From: Parasponia andersonii
Taxonomy: Eukaryota > Streptophyta > Magnoliopsida > Rosales > Cannabaceae
Assembly: GCA_002914805.1 (NCBI GenBank)
Contig: JXTB01000109.1
Span: 858,027 to 922,026, forward strand
Length of the DNA: 64,000 bases
Direction: 5' to 3'
The notes under the pieces are model-generated. The model saw only the letters and a list, made by a program, of their open reading frames with translations. It made no database searches and was not told the DNA's origin. The position numbers and the translations under genes are program-made. Shown here one piece after another: positions 26,783 to 39,300 of this stretch; position 1 is the stretch's first letter; every line of letters starts with the position of its first letter.

Positions 26783-29315
26783 CTATCTATGATATCCACC
26801 AGACAAGGATCGCTCCCTGCGCCTTCTATCATTTGGAGAACGTGATCTTCTCCGTTGGTCCCTTGCACAAGGATCCCTGTCTTGCCATCGGCGTGGTGAG
26901 CGGCTACGAGAATGTCTACGACCATGTCCTGCGTAGTTTTGGCATTGATAAGTAGTGAATAGAACACAGTAGCAGTAGATGAAATTCTAAATAAAAATGC
27001 TCTATCATTGCTCAACAAGTTTCAGAATATTTCCGGAAACCACAACAACAGGAGGAGGGAGAAGGCAACAGACCATTGCGAAAAATGAGGCAAGCTTATG
27101 AAGGGCAATCAAACATTATAGAACACAGACGTCATCTGTGTTTTCTAAGCATCATGGAAACTGAGAAGCGATGCTGAACTTAACTTTCTAAGAGATAATG
27201 TCTAGCAGAAAAAGAATAAATTGCATAAAAAAGTCATGAAACTTTCTAACCTCCTATTAGATAATTGACGTTACGCCTATCTATATCCAATAAATAAAAG
27301 GTTCACAAGAATTTTAACTACTGAGAACTAACAAACCCTAATTTAGGAATATTGCTATTCAATTTTAAGGTTCAACGTAGATGAGAAAGCTCAGGCCTAA
27401 AGGGCAAGTGCAAAATCGCATCTGCAATGCTGGCAGGTTACAAGGTGGTCAAAATCTCAAGCAAAGGCACATGCTTTACATGTATCACGTCTGACACATG
27501 CTGTCAAATTTAGGATAAAAAAGCAGTACTAGCCTAAAGTTATCAACTGATAATAAATCCTTTACTTAATAAAAAGCAATTGCAAAACAAAGCAAGAGTA
27601 ATAATTGTTGTACCTCGCTTATCTCGCAATCCCTGATACCTGCCTGGAGTTGGTGTCCTTCCTCGCTTCCTTTTAGCCTGCATACGCACACAAAGATGCA
27701 AGGTGACACCAAGATGGACAAGCAGGTCAATAGATTACTCAAAACGGTTACCATGAAATCATAGAACGCTGCCTGAAAACACTTCAAACTACTAAATATA
27801 ATTATAGCCCTCCCAGAATATGATTAATAATTCAGAAAATCGGAAGTTTATAAGGTTATTAAGATTTTCATCTTTTTCCCTAATCCTCCAAAAATTTATC
27901 ATCATGGCATGCATTAGCCAACTCTACTCAGCTAAGAACACCTTAAAACCTATTTGAGAGAATTCCTTTCAACCTTTTGTTTAACTAGTATGTAAGATAA
28001 AACATCCAATTTTGATTAAATAAGCAGGACAAGCGAAAAGACTGATGCAACAAGAAGAGTTTACCATGCCTCTAGGGTATTTATATTTAGAAAATTAATA
28101 AACCATGGTGGATGCAGTTGCCAACCAAGAAAGAGGTAAATAGGGTACACAACCCTCTGCAAAATAGTCGAATTTGAATCGATGAGTTTGAAATTGTTGA
28201 TGCAGAGCTCATGTCGTGAAGGGGGATAGGTACGACTGTTTAGAGCTTAGATTGTGAATTCGATGAAGCTACATAGACCAGACCTGCTGCCAAAGCTAAT
28301 CAGGCAACATTCTGAAGAAAGCAAAATTTTTGAAGAAACTATAATACATATGAATAAGAAAGCCCCCGTACTCAGAACAAGTTAGATCCTTCTACGGAAA
28401 CTAATACCTTTTCTACAGTGATTAATCGACCTTCTAGCACTGAACGGTTTAAATGCTCAATACAGCGGTCTGCATCTTCAAGAGTTTCCATTGTGACAAA
28501 GCCAAATCCACGGGATTCCTTGCTGCGAGGATCTGTAACCAGATGGCACTCCAAAACCTGATAGCAAAACTGAGATGTCAAACTCCATTTAACAGCTTAA
28601 GAGTTTCTTCCCATGCTTAGATTAGTGTACACACGCTTCCTAATTCATGGCTAACCACACAACATGGTCATGACTCCCTGATACTACAGAAAACCAGTCA
28701 CAATAAACTCTGAGTTACAGATTCACAGTTCACATGAATAATCACAATAAATCTGCATCAACTTTTGTAACGGTAACTTCTGAGTTCTCACAAATGACGA
28801 ATATTCAATCATCAAGCATCTAAATTTGCAATTAACCATACCTTTCCTTCTTTTCCAAAATACTTTTCAAGATCACTCGTGGTAACTCTAGTGGATAAGC
28901 CCGTCACATACAAGTTATTCCCAGGATTGGCGATGCCATCAGAATCACGACTCCTGTCGCAACAAAACCCAAAACCAAATTCCTTTCAGCTTATCAAATA
29001 TCAGCTTGATAGTTGATATGATACACATAAAAAAAAAAAAAAAAAAAAGAAAATTTTTTACAGCTTAGAGAATCCCATATACCTGGAGCGGCTTCTTCTT
29101 GACCTCGAAAATGATCTAGACCGACGCCCTCTGCCAGGCCCAGGTGAGTGTGGTGAAGGAGACCTAAAACATAATAAACAAAAGAGTAATACCAACTGAG
29201 GGAACACAATTTCCCCTATTACGCATGACCCATATCATAACCAAGTGAATAAACCCACAATTCCAAATACTAAAACTGAATGAAAAACTGACCTTCCTTC
29301 TCTTGGATATGGCAT
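26783..29315 (-). CDS. SR45a: Serine/arginine-rich splicing factor SR45a (transformer-2-like)
   Basis: Six exons, 29315-29293, 29163-29083, 28953-28842, 28557-28408, 27677-27614 and 26928-26783, join in frame to 191 residues. An N-terminal RS region (about 1-40) is followed by one RRM with RNP2 LYVTGL (49-54) and RNP1 RGFGFVTM (88-95). Next comes the linker KRKRGRTPTPGRYQGLR, typical of Tra2/SR45a proteins, and a second RS-rich tail (RRHSRSRSPRR, RRRSRSPNDRRRRE). The protein acts in the nucleus in splice-site choice and is stress-responsive in other plants; that is family knowledge. The tail is shorter than in Arabidopsis SR45a, so other splice forms may exist. The ATG sits directly after an acceptor, so a non-coding leader exon (probably ending near 29744) is expected. 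All phases close. Confidence 0.9.
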
Positions 29316-29739
29316 CTATCAGTACCGGGAAAAGAAAAAATCACTATATTAGATGCCTTTCAGTATTATGATTTAATAAGTGTACACAAGGTTGAATTTA
29401 AGCTTAGTAGCATAAATCTCCTTAAGATCTCTAAATTCTAAGAGCATGTATGATCCAATAAATTCAAAATTTAAATTCCATTTCTCCTTAATTTTCTTGC
29501 ATTTTCTCACCTGACAACTATACAACAATATCATACCCCTCTTTTAAAAAAAAAATAAATAAAATCCATGAGAACAAATCAACCTTAACCCAACACTCAA
29601 AAAGAAGATATAAATAAAAGAAAAATTCAGTAAAGTAAATATACGAACTATTATACGGATCTACCTGAATATTTGAGCTGAAGCAGTAAATGAAATAAGA
29701 AAATTTATCACAAAAAAAAGGGTTTGGAGAAGAGATTGA

Positions 29740-29910
29740 CCTTGAGTTTGAGGATGGAATCGGTGAGTCAACTCGGGACTCAGAAGAGCAGGGTGGTGTG
29801 ATTGACGATGAGAATTGAGTAATGAATGAATGAATCGGCTTTTCCTTTTTCCCTTTCTCCGATCGTTTATTTATCAATTAAAGTTTTCAGAGAGAGAGAG
29901 AGAGAGAGCA
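29740..29910 (-). other. Probable 5' leader exon of SR45a
   Basis: On the minus strand a donor (AACTCAAG|GTCAAT) near 29744 would close a leader exon that starts below a GA/CT tract at 29890-29907. No ATG occurs in the exon upstream of the donor. Inferred from splice signal only. Confidence 0.45.
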
Positions 29911-30007
29911 GGTACGAGTACGATGCTCATGGTGGGACCATTTGCAACGTGGGCTTGTTTATCATCAACCCAACGCTTGTAAATTACCTATACACCATTT
30001 TTTTTAA

Positions 30008-30330
30008 ATAAATTCTCGATGAATTTTTGATGAATTCTTAACGATCTTGATAAATTTTTGAATGATTCTTGATATCAAGGCAATTTTAATTAATTTTTGA
30101 TAAATTATTGACAATTTTGACAGATTTTTTATGGATTCTTGACATCGACAATGATCCTGATGAGTTTTCGATGAATTCTTCGCGGATTCTTGACAATATT
30201 GATTTTTCGATGAATTCTTCGCGGATTCTTGACAATATTGATAAATTTTTGATGGAGTCTTGATAGATTCTTGATATCAATATCGATCTTGACAGATTAT
30301 TAATAGATTCTTGATACATTCTCGATGAAT
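30008..30330. repeat. Degenerate minisatellite with a perfect 39-bp double unit
   Basis: Words such as gatgaattcttga, gattcttgac and aatattgat recur throughout. The unit beginning ttttcgatgaattcttcgcg is repeated without change at 30165 and 30204 (39-bp step). The reading frame through it on the minus strand is a by-product of the repeat, not a gene. Confidence 0.8.
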
Positions 30331-31309
30331 TGTTGACTTATTCTCTCCTAAAAGTGGTAGAATCTAACAGTAATAGCAAATTTAGTTAAACTTTTGAAAA
30401 AAGTGGCAATTACCTACTTAAGCCATGCTTGAGGGGGATCCCATTTAGAAGCCCAAAACGAAAGGGAAATGGGACAGAATGAGAGTAATTTGGGCCGAAC
30501 TATTTTTTTCTCTTTTCTTTTCAAAATGACATTTTTGAGAGTATCATCAATGTCAATTAAAAAAAAAAAAAAAAAAACTCTTAAAAAATGACATAAATGA
30601 CAGGTCATAAAAAAAACCAGCTTGGACTTTGTAGCTATTCTAGTGAGCACACTCGATGGAATGAATGAGCTTATTAAGAAGAGGCTCATCCGTATCCGTA
30701 GAGTGTAATGACGCTACTTGGTTAACATGCTCACCTTACTAGATAAGAAGACCAGCTTAGAGTGTGCAAGAAGAGTTGAAGATACCCCCTTACTCACTCT
30801 TACTCAAACCTTCACTCGCTCTAAATTGTGGCCATTGCCTAGAATCTCTCACCGGTCCTTTCAAAGCTCAATTTTTCTCTTCTCTTCACTTCACTTCAAC
30901 TTGGCTTATTTGGAGTAAACCTAAGTAATATAAAAAATACTTCTTACAAAAACAACCTAAGTAATGTAAAATTGAATATTGAAGATTATAAAATATTTGA
31001 CCCGTGGATTGTGTTTGCTCAATTTAGTTGTTCAATATTTAAACAATACGAGGGAAAAAAAAAATAATTAAATTAAATCAAACACAGTAAAAAGAATGAT
31101 GAGCTATTGAGGGGATACTTTGTCACTGGATTCGTTTGGATTCCGAAGCAAGGGAACTTTTACAGTTAGAATTGTTTGCAAAATTAAACAATAAAAGCAC
31201 TTTACTCACAAGTTTAAAAAATATATAAATAAAAAAAAAAAAAACTGCAGCTACTTGTATTATATTGTATTGTATTGATTGTGACACTAATTTCTGAGAA
31301 TTCATATCT
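30331..31309. other. Gene-free spacer
   Basis: AT-rich sequence with poly(A) runs near 30559 and 31230. No convincing coding sequence is visible; this is 3' of the TMEM8-like locus. Confidence 0.55.
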
Positions 31310-31698
31310 TCAAAAAAGAAAAAAAAAAATATTATGATTGGCAAAGTTTATTTTCTCCTGGTTCCCCATTTTTGTGTTCTGGATCCTCGTCATCCTTAGA
31401 GTTGCCTTCTTGGGTTCCCAATTGCTTCTATTTGCTTTTGAGCAGAGGAAAAACAAGGCACGAGTGTATATATATATATACAAACATGCCATGAACTGCA
31501 AATCAAGTCAACACAAGATTAAGAAATAATAATAACAAAAATTCTTTTATTTATTTTGCCAAATTCCCCTCGAAAAAAGGCTGGTAAGATATTGATTTAT
31601 TTTTAATAGAGTAATATTAGAGACATCAAAAAAATTGAAGTATTTATAAATTGTCTCTACTAGATTAAGGAACCAGATTTTCACATTCTCCCATCTGC

Positions 31699-31730
<32 letters not shown>

Positions 31731-34700
31731 TTATCAGATTAATCTAATAATTATTTATCATTAAATGAACAAAATCCAACTAATTCAATTAGGCCATTTC
31801 TGGTCTAACCCCACATTTTAACTATAATTAAAAGCTTCAGAATTTATTGAAACCAATAATACAGATATAGTATATACCTCTCAGGGAACTGTAACCATGT
31901 TCTTGATGGAACTGACAATGACTTATTTTGAGTGCAAAACTCTATTAGCCAACCAATAAGAAGGCTTGCAACTCCCAATGATAGTACAATAGGAATATTA
32001 ATTGACCTACATTATAGCCAAAGTGAGCTTAAATTTTCAGATTTTACCACTAAACGTATTTAACCAAAGTTGTTTAATTAATAATGACTGTACTTCTATG
32101 TAATACCTGGTTGGACCAGTTACAGCCGTGAGGGCAATAGTGATTGTTGCAACTGTATGAATAGTTCTTTTTGTAGCTTCATTAACATTTGTTAGGTACA
32201 CAAAAGTGCTCACCACAGCCAAGAGAGACAACCAGAAGTCCATAAACTGAAAAACCCAGAAAGCAAAACATGCTTGAAGGCAATAAATCATGTTTGACCA
32301 ATTGAAAAAAATCAAAGAATTAGAAGATATAAACCGAAGAGTAAGTTCTAAAGAAGTGAATCATGGTATGTGTAATAAGATGTTTTTTTGCCTTTTTTGG
32401 AACTTATAGAACAAATTGTATAGCAGTTTTAGCATATGTGAATATGAAAATGGTGAAGATGGTAAGATTTATTTCGTAGTACCTGTAAAACACTGAAGTG
32501 TAGAATACAATAGGTACGTTCATTACAGGCTTGATATAGCGCACTTGAAATTCCACTAGACAAGAAGACTATCCACTCCGGACATTCCTGATCAAGGCGA
32601 TTTGGAAAATAGTACAGCTTGTAGCTTTGATTGTTTTTATAGACATCAACTTCTTAGGGACAAATATTTGGATTTTACCTTCTGATAAAGGGCCCTAAAG
32701 GCTGGAAGAAAAGCTACTGCATTTGTAGCAATGAGAGAAAATGAATGCCATTTTCGGCTTAAATCAACACTGCAGTCAAATCCTCCATGGTCTCTATCAC
32801 AGTAGCAGTAGCTGAGAAAGGGGGAAAAGCTTATTATACCGAGCTGTATAAGAACATTGCACAAGGGACATGAATATTTTGCTGCTATAACTAAAAGATT
32901 CATTCGAATCCAAACTCCTTTATCCCTTGAAAAGTGTACAATAAAAGAAATTATCTCCACAAAATATGCCAAGTTAACAAGTCAAAATAATACTAACCTA
33001 TAGGAGGCTAATCCACTTGCCTCTGTACCATACATACATGTTCCATGATCAGAACATCGATTTGGACATGATTTAATGGAAACAGACATACAAGACGTAC
33101 AAATTGACTCTTTTTTGAGTTGAATTATACAATTTAATAAAGGGGTTGTTCTTGCCATCGATTTTCTGATTCGAATATTTATAGTCCCAGAACTCAGAAG
33201 TTGGCACTCCATAGTATCTAATATATATTGCATAGTTCAATGTTTTGTCTGCTACAAGTTGAATGTGAATATTTTCTCCCGCTGCATAAGTCCACATATA
33301 AAAATAAGTCCAACCATAAACTGATTTCTCTTCATGCAAAGACTTGCTTAAGAGGGGTTCCAAAGAAAAATTAGCTGATCTTGAGGATTGGTTTTTGATG
33401 TCTGGCAAATATAGAATAGGAACAGTTGGATTAGCTTGGTCAACTTCCTACAGAAGTCAGCACAAAATTTTCCCATTTATGTTAGATTTGACTCTTATGT
33501 AATAATATAAAACAGCTTGTTAAAATATGTGGACTAATTATTCAAATGAGTGCTTTGCTAAACTACAAACCTTAAGTTCATGCTCTTCCCCTGCACAGTT
33601 TGGTCCATCCTTCCCATCTTTGCAATAAATCACTTCCCACTCGATCGATAAACAAACCTCTACTTCTTCTTCCAGCTTTTCTTCTTGAAATTTTGGCTGG
33701 TAGACAGCCTGAATTGAAAAATACCACTTAGGACACTTTGGTACTGGGATGACTAAAGAGGATTTACTTAAGTTGCTGGAATAATCATATAAAGACACAT
33801 CTGGGATTCCGTTGCAGCGAGCATGGCACATTATAGATACTTCATTACCAACTGCTATGTTCTTCGTGGAAAGAGTTCGATTGAAAGCAATGCATTTAGC
33901 TTTTGCTGTTACTTGGATTGGCATGAATGTATCTAAGGAGTATATCTTTGGCTCCATATTTACAAGACAAATTTATAGTGTGATTGATTAAAATCCCATC
34001 ATTTTGAAGATTGTTTTGAAGATCCTCAACTGTCTGATCACAATACTGGCCCTTTTTTGTTGGGTCCAGACAGCCTTCCACTGTTACATTTGCACCAAGG
34101 GAGTATGTGGAGCCTCTTTTGATCTGTAGATTGGATTTCGAAAACAAATGGAGATAAATTTTCTAGGAAAAAGCTTTATAAAAAAGAACACATATTATGT
34201 AGTAGGAAATGCAATCGACGTACCACATGGGACTGAGTTCTAATATTTCCGAGTCCATTGAATAGGCCAGCGTAATAGACTCCCGGAGTGAACAGCTTGT
34301 TAAAATTTTATGTTTTCATGAGAAAAAGAAGAAAATTTTTTAGTCAAAACTTGTTATGAATCTTGACCATTAAATTGAAAGAACGTAACCAACCTGTCCA
34401 TAAGGCATTTTAAATGTGAGCCTTTTCTGCAAAGGGTAACACTTGTCCCCAGTCTGAAGATATTGAACATTTCCAGCAGAAACATTATAGTGATTAATCA
34501 CTGGAAAAACAAAAAAGAACTCCTTTTAAAAGTTTGAACCAAGAACTACATATAAAAGTATTACAGTTAGAGACCAGAACAAATGAGATTAGATATTTCA
34601 AAACAACATAATGGAATTCTGTCAATATTTAAAGCAACCCTTTTTCTTTTCTTTTTAATTGAATTTACCTAAGCCTCTCAAAGAAGCTCTTGAGAAATCA

Positions 34701-35446
34701 GGAAGAGGGGGACCTCCATCTCTAAAGCATATAATTGGTAACCTTTCCTTGGAATGCTTTTTCAAGTTTTCAAGGTCCAGCAGCACCAAACACAGATATA
34801 AGAGCAATAGGACAAGGGTAGAAGCAAGTCCCATAGCTTTGACTTCCATCTATTTGGATAGAAAAAGTTCAATCTGAATTCCAAAATCTGAAATGCATAG
34901 TCTGAGGCATGTTTAGAGAAACTCACAAGGTTCACATCTGAGTCAGTGGCAATGGTTGCTGACCAAAAATTAAGCGGCAACTCAACTGAAACAAAGCATA
35001 GTTATACAACAGAAACCAGCTTAACTTCGAATGATTTTAACAATTTATAGTTTTTTTTTTTCACATTTGGAATACAAACATACATGAAAAGAAAAAAATA
35101 TATATATTTAAGGTGTTGAGACCATGAAGAAGTGAGAGTAGTATAACTTTCAGGTAACATTTATACTGCTGATGAAAATCTCTCTATCCATATTGTTCAA
35201 TGGAGTGATCATATATATGTATGGATATGCATACTCATGAATGCACGCTTATATATGTTTACATATGTATGCATACAAGAAAACTGCTTGTTAACCTCTT
35301 ATGTAGGTCCAGTAATAAGGGCGAAGCTTTGTGGTAGGAACATAGAAGCCAGAAAGTCTTGAAGTTTGACCAGTTGAATAACCAAAAGCTACTAAGAAAG
35401 AAAAGAAGATGAGTACCGAGACACAGAACTTGAGTGAATACACCAT
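31310..35446 (-). pseudogene. TMEM8/PGAP6-like (DUF3522) membrane protein, apparently broken
   Basis: Recognisable exons are 35446-35296 (ATG, signal peptide MVYSLKFCVSVLIFFSFLVA), 34985-34927, 34849-34669, 34500-34394, 34295-34224, 34123-33571, 33447-32998, 32811-32679, 32587-32483, 32246-32107, 32006-31878, one from 31694 and a last from 31495. They encode an extracellular part, an EGF-like motif (CPNRCSDHGTC, then CYCDRDHGGFDC) and the multi-helix domain (FMDFWLSLLAVVSTFVYLTN, KRTIHTVA), as in plant homologues of the PGAP6/TMEM8 family. The frame changes inside the sixth exon near 33960-33975 and inside the seventh near 33080-33105, both without an intron and with conserved residues missing. 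The last exon keeps WHV and FFLCSKAN in different frames on either side of a (TA)7 tract. The segment before it lacks a membrane helix expected from relatives. Most likely a decaying gene; assembly error is possible. Confidence 0.6.
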
Positions 35447-36357
35447 ATCTTGGGCCAAAATGAAAGATTTTATTTACTTATTTATATTTTTATGTAGGAA
35501 AAAAAATGTGCCGATGTTTATAATGTAAGACTTCATGGAAGGCTAATACGACTGGGCTTCTTGGTGTCAAAGTGTTCTCCAATGAAACAATTTTCTCAAA
35601 AAAAAAAAAAAGAACTTAATTTAACCTCTGCTCCTATTTTCGGTGTTACATCAAATAAAATTATCTATAAAGAAGAAATCCAATGATAGTGAAAGTGTGT
35701 CTGTTACGTAATTGTTGATCGTATTTGAATGCCTTTTAAGATGAAAACAACTATTGGTATTTAATAGTGAAATATAGTATTAATGTTCACAGATGAAGCA
35801 TGGAAGTTAAGGATTATCATCTCATGATTCAGAAAAACAAAAAGATGATATCATCTCACATATCTATATCATTATCCCTTAATCAATTCAGATTATACCG
35901 AAACTTATTGTCTAAGTTCGAGGAATTACTTTGAAATTGACTAATTGAGATAATAATTTGAGACCATCTTTAAATAAAGGAGCTGGGCGTGGAAAACTAC
36001 TATACATTGCCTTGTTTGCGAAAAGGATAAATAACTCAAACTAAGAATTTGAATATATATGTGGACCAAATTATAATTTTTTTTTTTTTTTTAAAAAAGT
36101 TGCTAGTTCAGAACTTAGATTACATGCTCTGAATCTCAGAACCCTTTCAAACAAACTACAATATCAAGTAACCGAAATTTGTAAAACTGCTGATACATAT
36201 TAGCCTGAGTTTGAATGTTTCAACTCAATATAAGTGGGCAAAACAGGTAAGGTACAAAGAATAACAGAAAAAGACAAGATCAACCAAAACTTCAATGGCC
36301 GGGACTGATTTTACAAACACTAACAAAAAATATTAATGGGAAAAAATATAAACAGAA
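35447..36357. other. Spacer between TMEM8-like locus and beta-adaptin
   Basis: AT-rich sequence, about 0.9 kb, holding the promoter of the TMEM8-like locus and the 3' UTR of beta-adaptin. No further feature is seen. Confidence 0.6.
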
Positions 36358-39300
36358 TCAAACCCTAAGGAGAGCCTCAATAGATTCAAAGAAAAGTGGT
36401 GCCATTTCAGGGTTCGGAGTCTTGATTGCAGACTTGACTCCCGGGTTTCCAACGACTGTAGTAAGTTCGATCAAGAAAGGCGTTCCTTTAGGGAGTTTCG
36501 CAGAGAAGTAGAAAACATCCTGGTTTGCATGCTTGCGTCTTGCAATAAAGAACATGTTCGAAGCAGCCAGCTGGTCTAGTGTTGCTTCCACAGAGCTTAT
36601 CACAGCATTAGGGAAGTCCCTTGAGACCTCATTCGAGTCCGGAAGGGATCTCCATGTCTGCATTAGGGACATGCATTATTATAACCAAGACTTATTCAAC
36701 CCAATCAAATGTCTGAATCTCAGTACATGCAACATGCCACATCACAACTCCAACAAGGTGATGCAAGGTCAAACCGAGTAGCATTCTATCCTATCCTATC
36801 CTGTTTCAAAACTCTTTCTAGAACCTCTTTTTTCAATAAATTTTATTTTGAGCATGCCTACTGTATTCTTTTGTATAGAGGTCATTTTACTACTTTCACC
36901 ATAACAGAGGTCCCTGCTAAGCTATGTTCTAGCACTGAATATACTTTTCAATAAAGAACCTTTTCAATCTACTAACATTGAGTAATACACCCCTTCTATG
37001 AATATCAGATTTTGGGAAAATTGGACCTAAACTAGTGTCAAAGTACAAACATGGCCTCATGTCAGATAGCACTTAACACATGTATATTGAAAGGATTGTC
37101 AAGTATAACATGAAGTAAGGACATTTCTTCGGTTCAAACTAATTAAGGCATTACAAAATCGAAATACAGAAAAGGAGTTTACGTTTTATTTTCAGGGAAG
37201 CAAAGAGGTCATTTCTATGAAACTACAACTATAAGCAACACGCTTTGCAAGAACAACATTGCAATGAATGTCATGATATGTGTTTTCACCAAAAATAGCA
37301 CATGCAATAAAAAAAGCGAATAAAAGCCAACAGGAGAGGAAAGTAATTTTACCTCAAGAAAGCTTGCACGCTCCATTCTCCCTTCCTCAGTAAAGAACAC
37401 ATGTAATGAGATTTTATCATTGAAGTACCAGACGGGTTGTTGATTATTTTTCACGGCAACCTGCAGAAGTGAGCTTGGAGGACCTTGCGACAAATTTTGG
37501 AACACAACCATTGGCAGAAGAGTCGTCGCAGACGAGCCAGGTTGCAATTGGGGAACCTAACAGAACACAATGCATTGGGTTAAAACTAGCCTCCAGAGGT
37601 AAGGGATGAAAAAACAGAACAATTTACTTAATAACTACCTGCAAGGGTCCAGCAGCTGCAAGACCAAACGTATTTTTGTTGAACTGAATCATGAAACCAT
37701 CAAGAGGAATCTGTGAGTTGTTCTCAAACAATAAACTGTAAAATATTTGACCATCCCTTCGAGTCAAATGAGCACTGATCTGCAAACCTTGACCAGTTGA
37801 TGCAGGCAGTAAAACAGGCAAAGGAGGGCTGCAATAAACACCAGAATATCCGGTAAGTCCCATCCAGAGCATCAACCACAGTTGTCAAACCAAACATTGC
37901 AAGTATTAAGTGTGTGTTCTAACAGCCACATTCATCTTCTAGATCCTACAATTCGTACTCAACTTATAGCTGCAGTCATTCTAAATAATAAATACCCACC
38001 CACATCCCCACCAAAAAAAAAGTGTAATTCAAACATGCAGAGAATACTCCCTACAACTACTCATTTAACCACCAACAATCAGACAGCTTTCATGTTCCAC
38101 CACACTTACCCAGCCGGAGTAGAAGGCTGATCAACAGGGACAATGGCATTATCCAGGCCTATCAGATCACCTAGTAAATCTGGCACTGGAGCAGCAGGTG
38201 CTGGTTGAGTTGGTGTAGCTGCAGGACCTGGTTGTCTTGCCGCAGCATATGGAACATTGTCAGAGCTAGTTGGTGGAGATGCAGCACCATCAGCAACATG
38301 AGATTCAGAATACCCTGTTTCACTCCCTTCAGCATATTCTTCATCTTCAGTTCTCTGGGTTGTGGTCTTCACACGTGTTATGAATGCTTCTGGGGGCTTG
38401 TGATACACAGAAGATAATGTAGCAATGTTGGCAAGAAGCTCATCAAGAAGAGTTGGTTCAAGCTGGTTTGAATCATCAGAAATCACGGGCTTCTCTGCTA
38501 ACACAACATCCTTCGCAGCCTATGTCACAAAAAGTAGCCCATCAGACACACAATAAAAGTAATGCATACCTGATAGCATCTACCATTGCATGCACTCGCA
38601 ACAAAGACCCATGTACAAGCCATCTATCAAGTCAACAGACCCCCTTGAGCAGGAATCTAAAAAAGATGTTGTTACCTTAAACACCCCAAAATGACATAGG
38701 GGAAGATATTAGCTATATAATCAGGTCCAACCACATCAGATAAAATCAAGATTTAAGTCCATTATCTAACAATGTAGGGTTCACCCAAGGATCTACGCTA
38801 AATGTGGCATATAAATGAAACCTCCTATAGTGACTGTTCTGACATGCATACAAAGACATTCATAAGCAACAAAGCTACTCCTTTCTCAGAGAAACAATAT
38901 CATATCTTTGCCAAACCACACCTCAGGGTCAGTTGATAAGAGACGCCAATATATGTAAGCGCGGTCCCGCAGATCAGGGTTATCTGTCTCCACAGTTGCA
39001 TTATTCAAGACTACCTGTAAACATGAATCAATATTGTGAGAATTTACTCAGAACAATATCTGAAATAACTCATGTTGGCAACGGAAATTCTCAATAGGCT
39101 ATCCTTCATTAGTTATGGGCAACTGAACTTACAAACAGAGATCAGGTTTTAGATCCAAACAAAAACACTACAATCTCTCAACCAGAGTGGTAGATGCCTT
39201 AACACTAGTAGCCATAAACGAGTTGTTTTGTCAAGCATGAAAAAACACAAAATTCAAATGACTCGATAGTTTAATGTGCATAGACAAAACAATTTACTAA

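Noticed and set aside
30086-30319. Minus-strand open frame with repeated peptide ILSRIREEF
   Set aside because: The frame is created by the underlying minisatellite; there is no promoter or family match.
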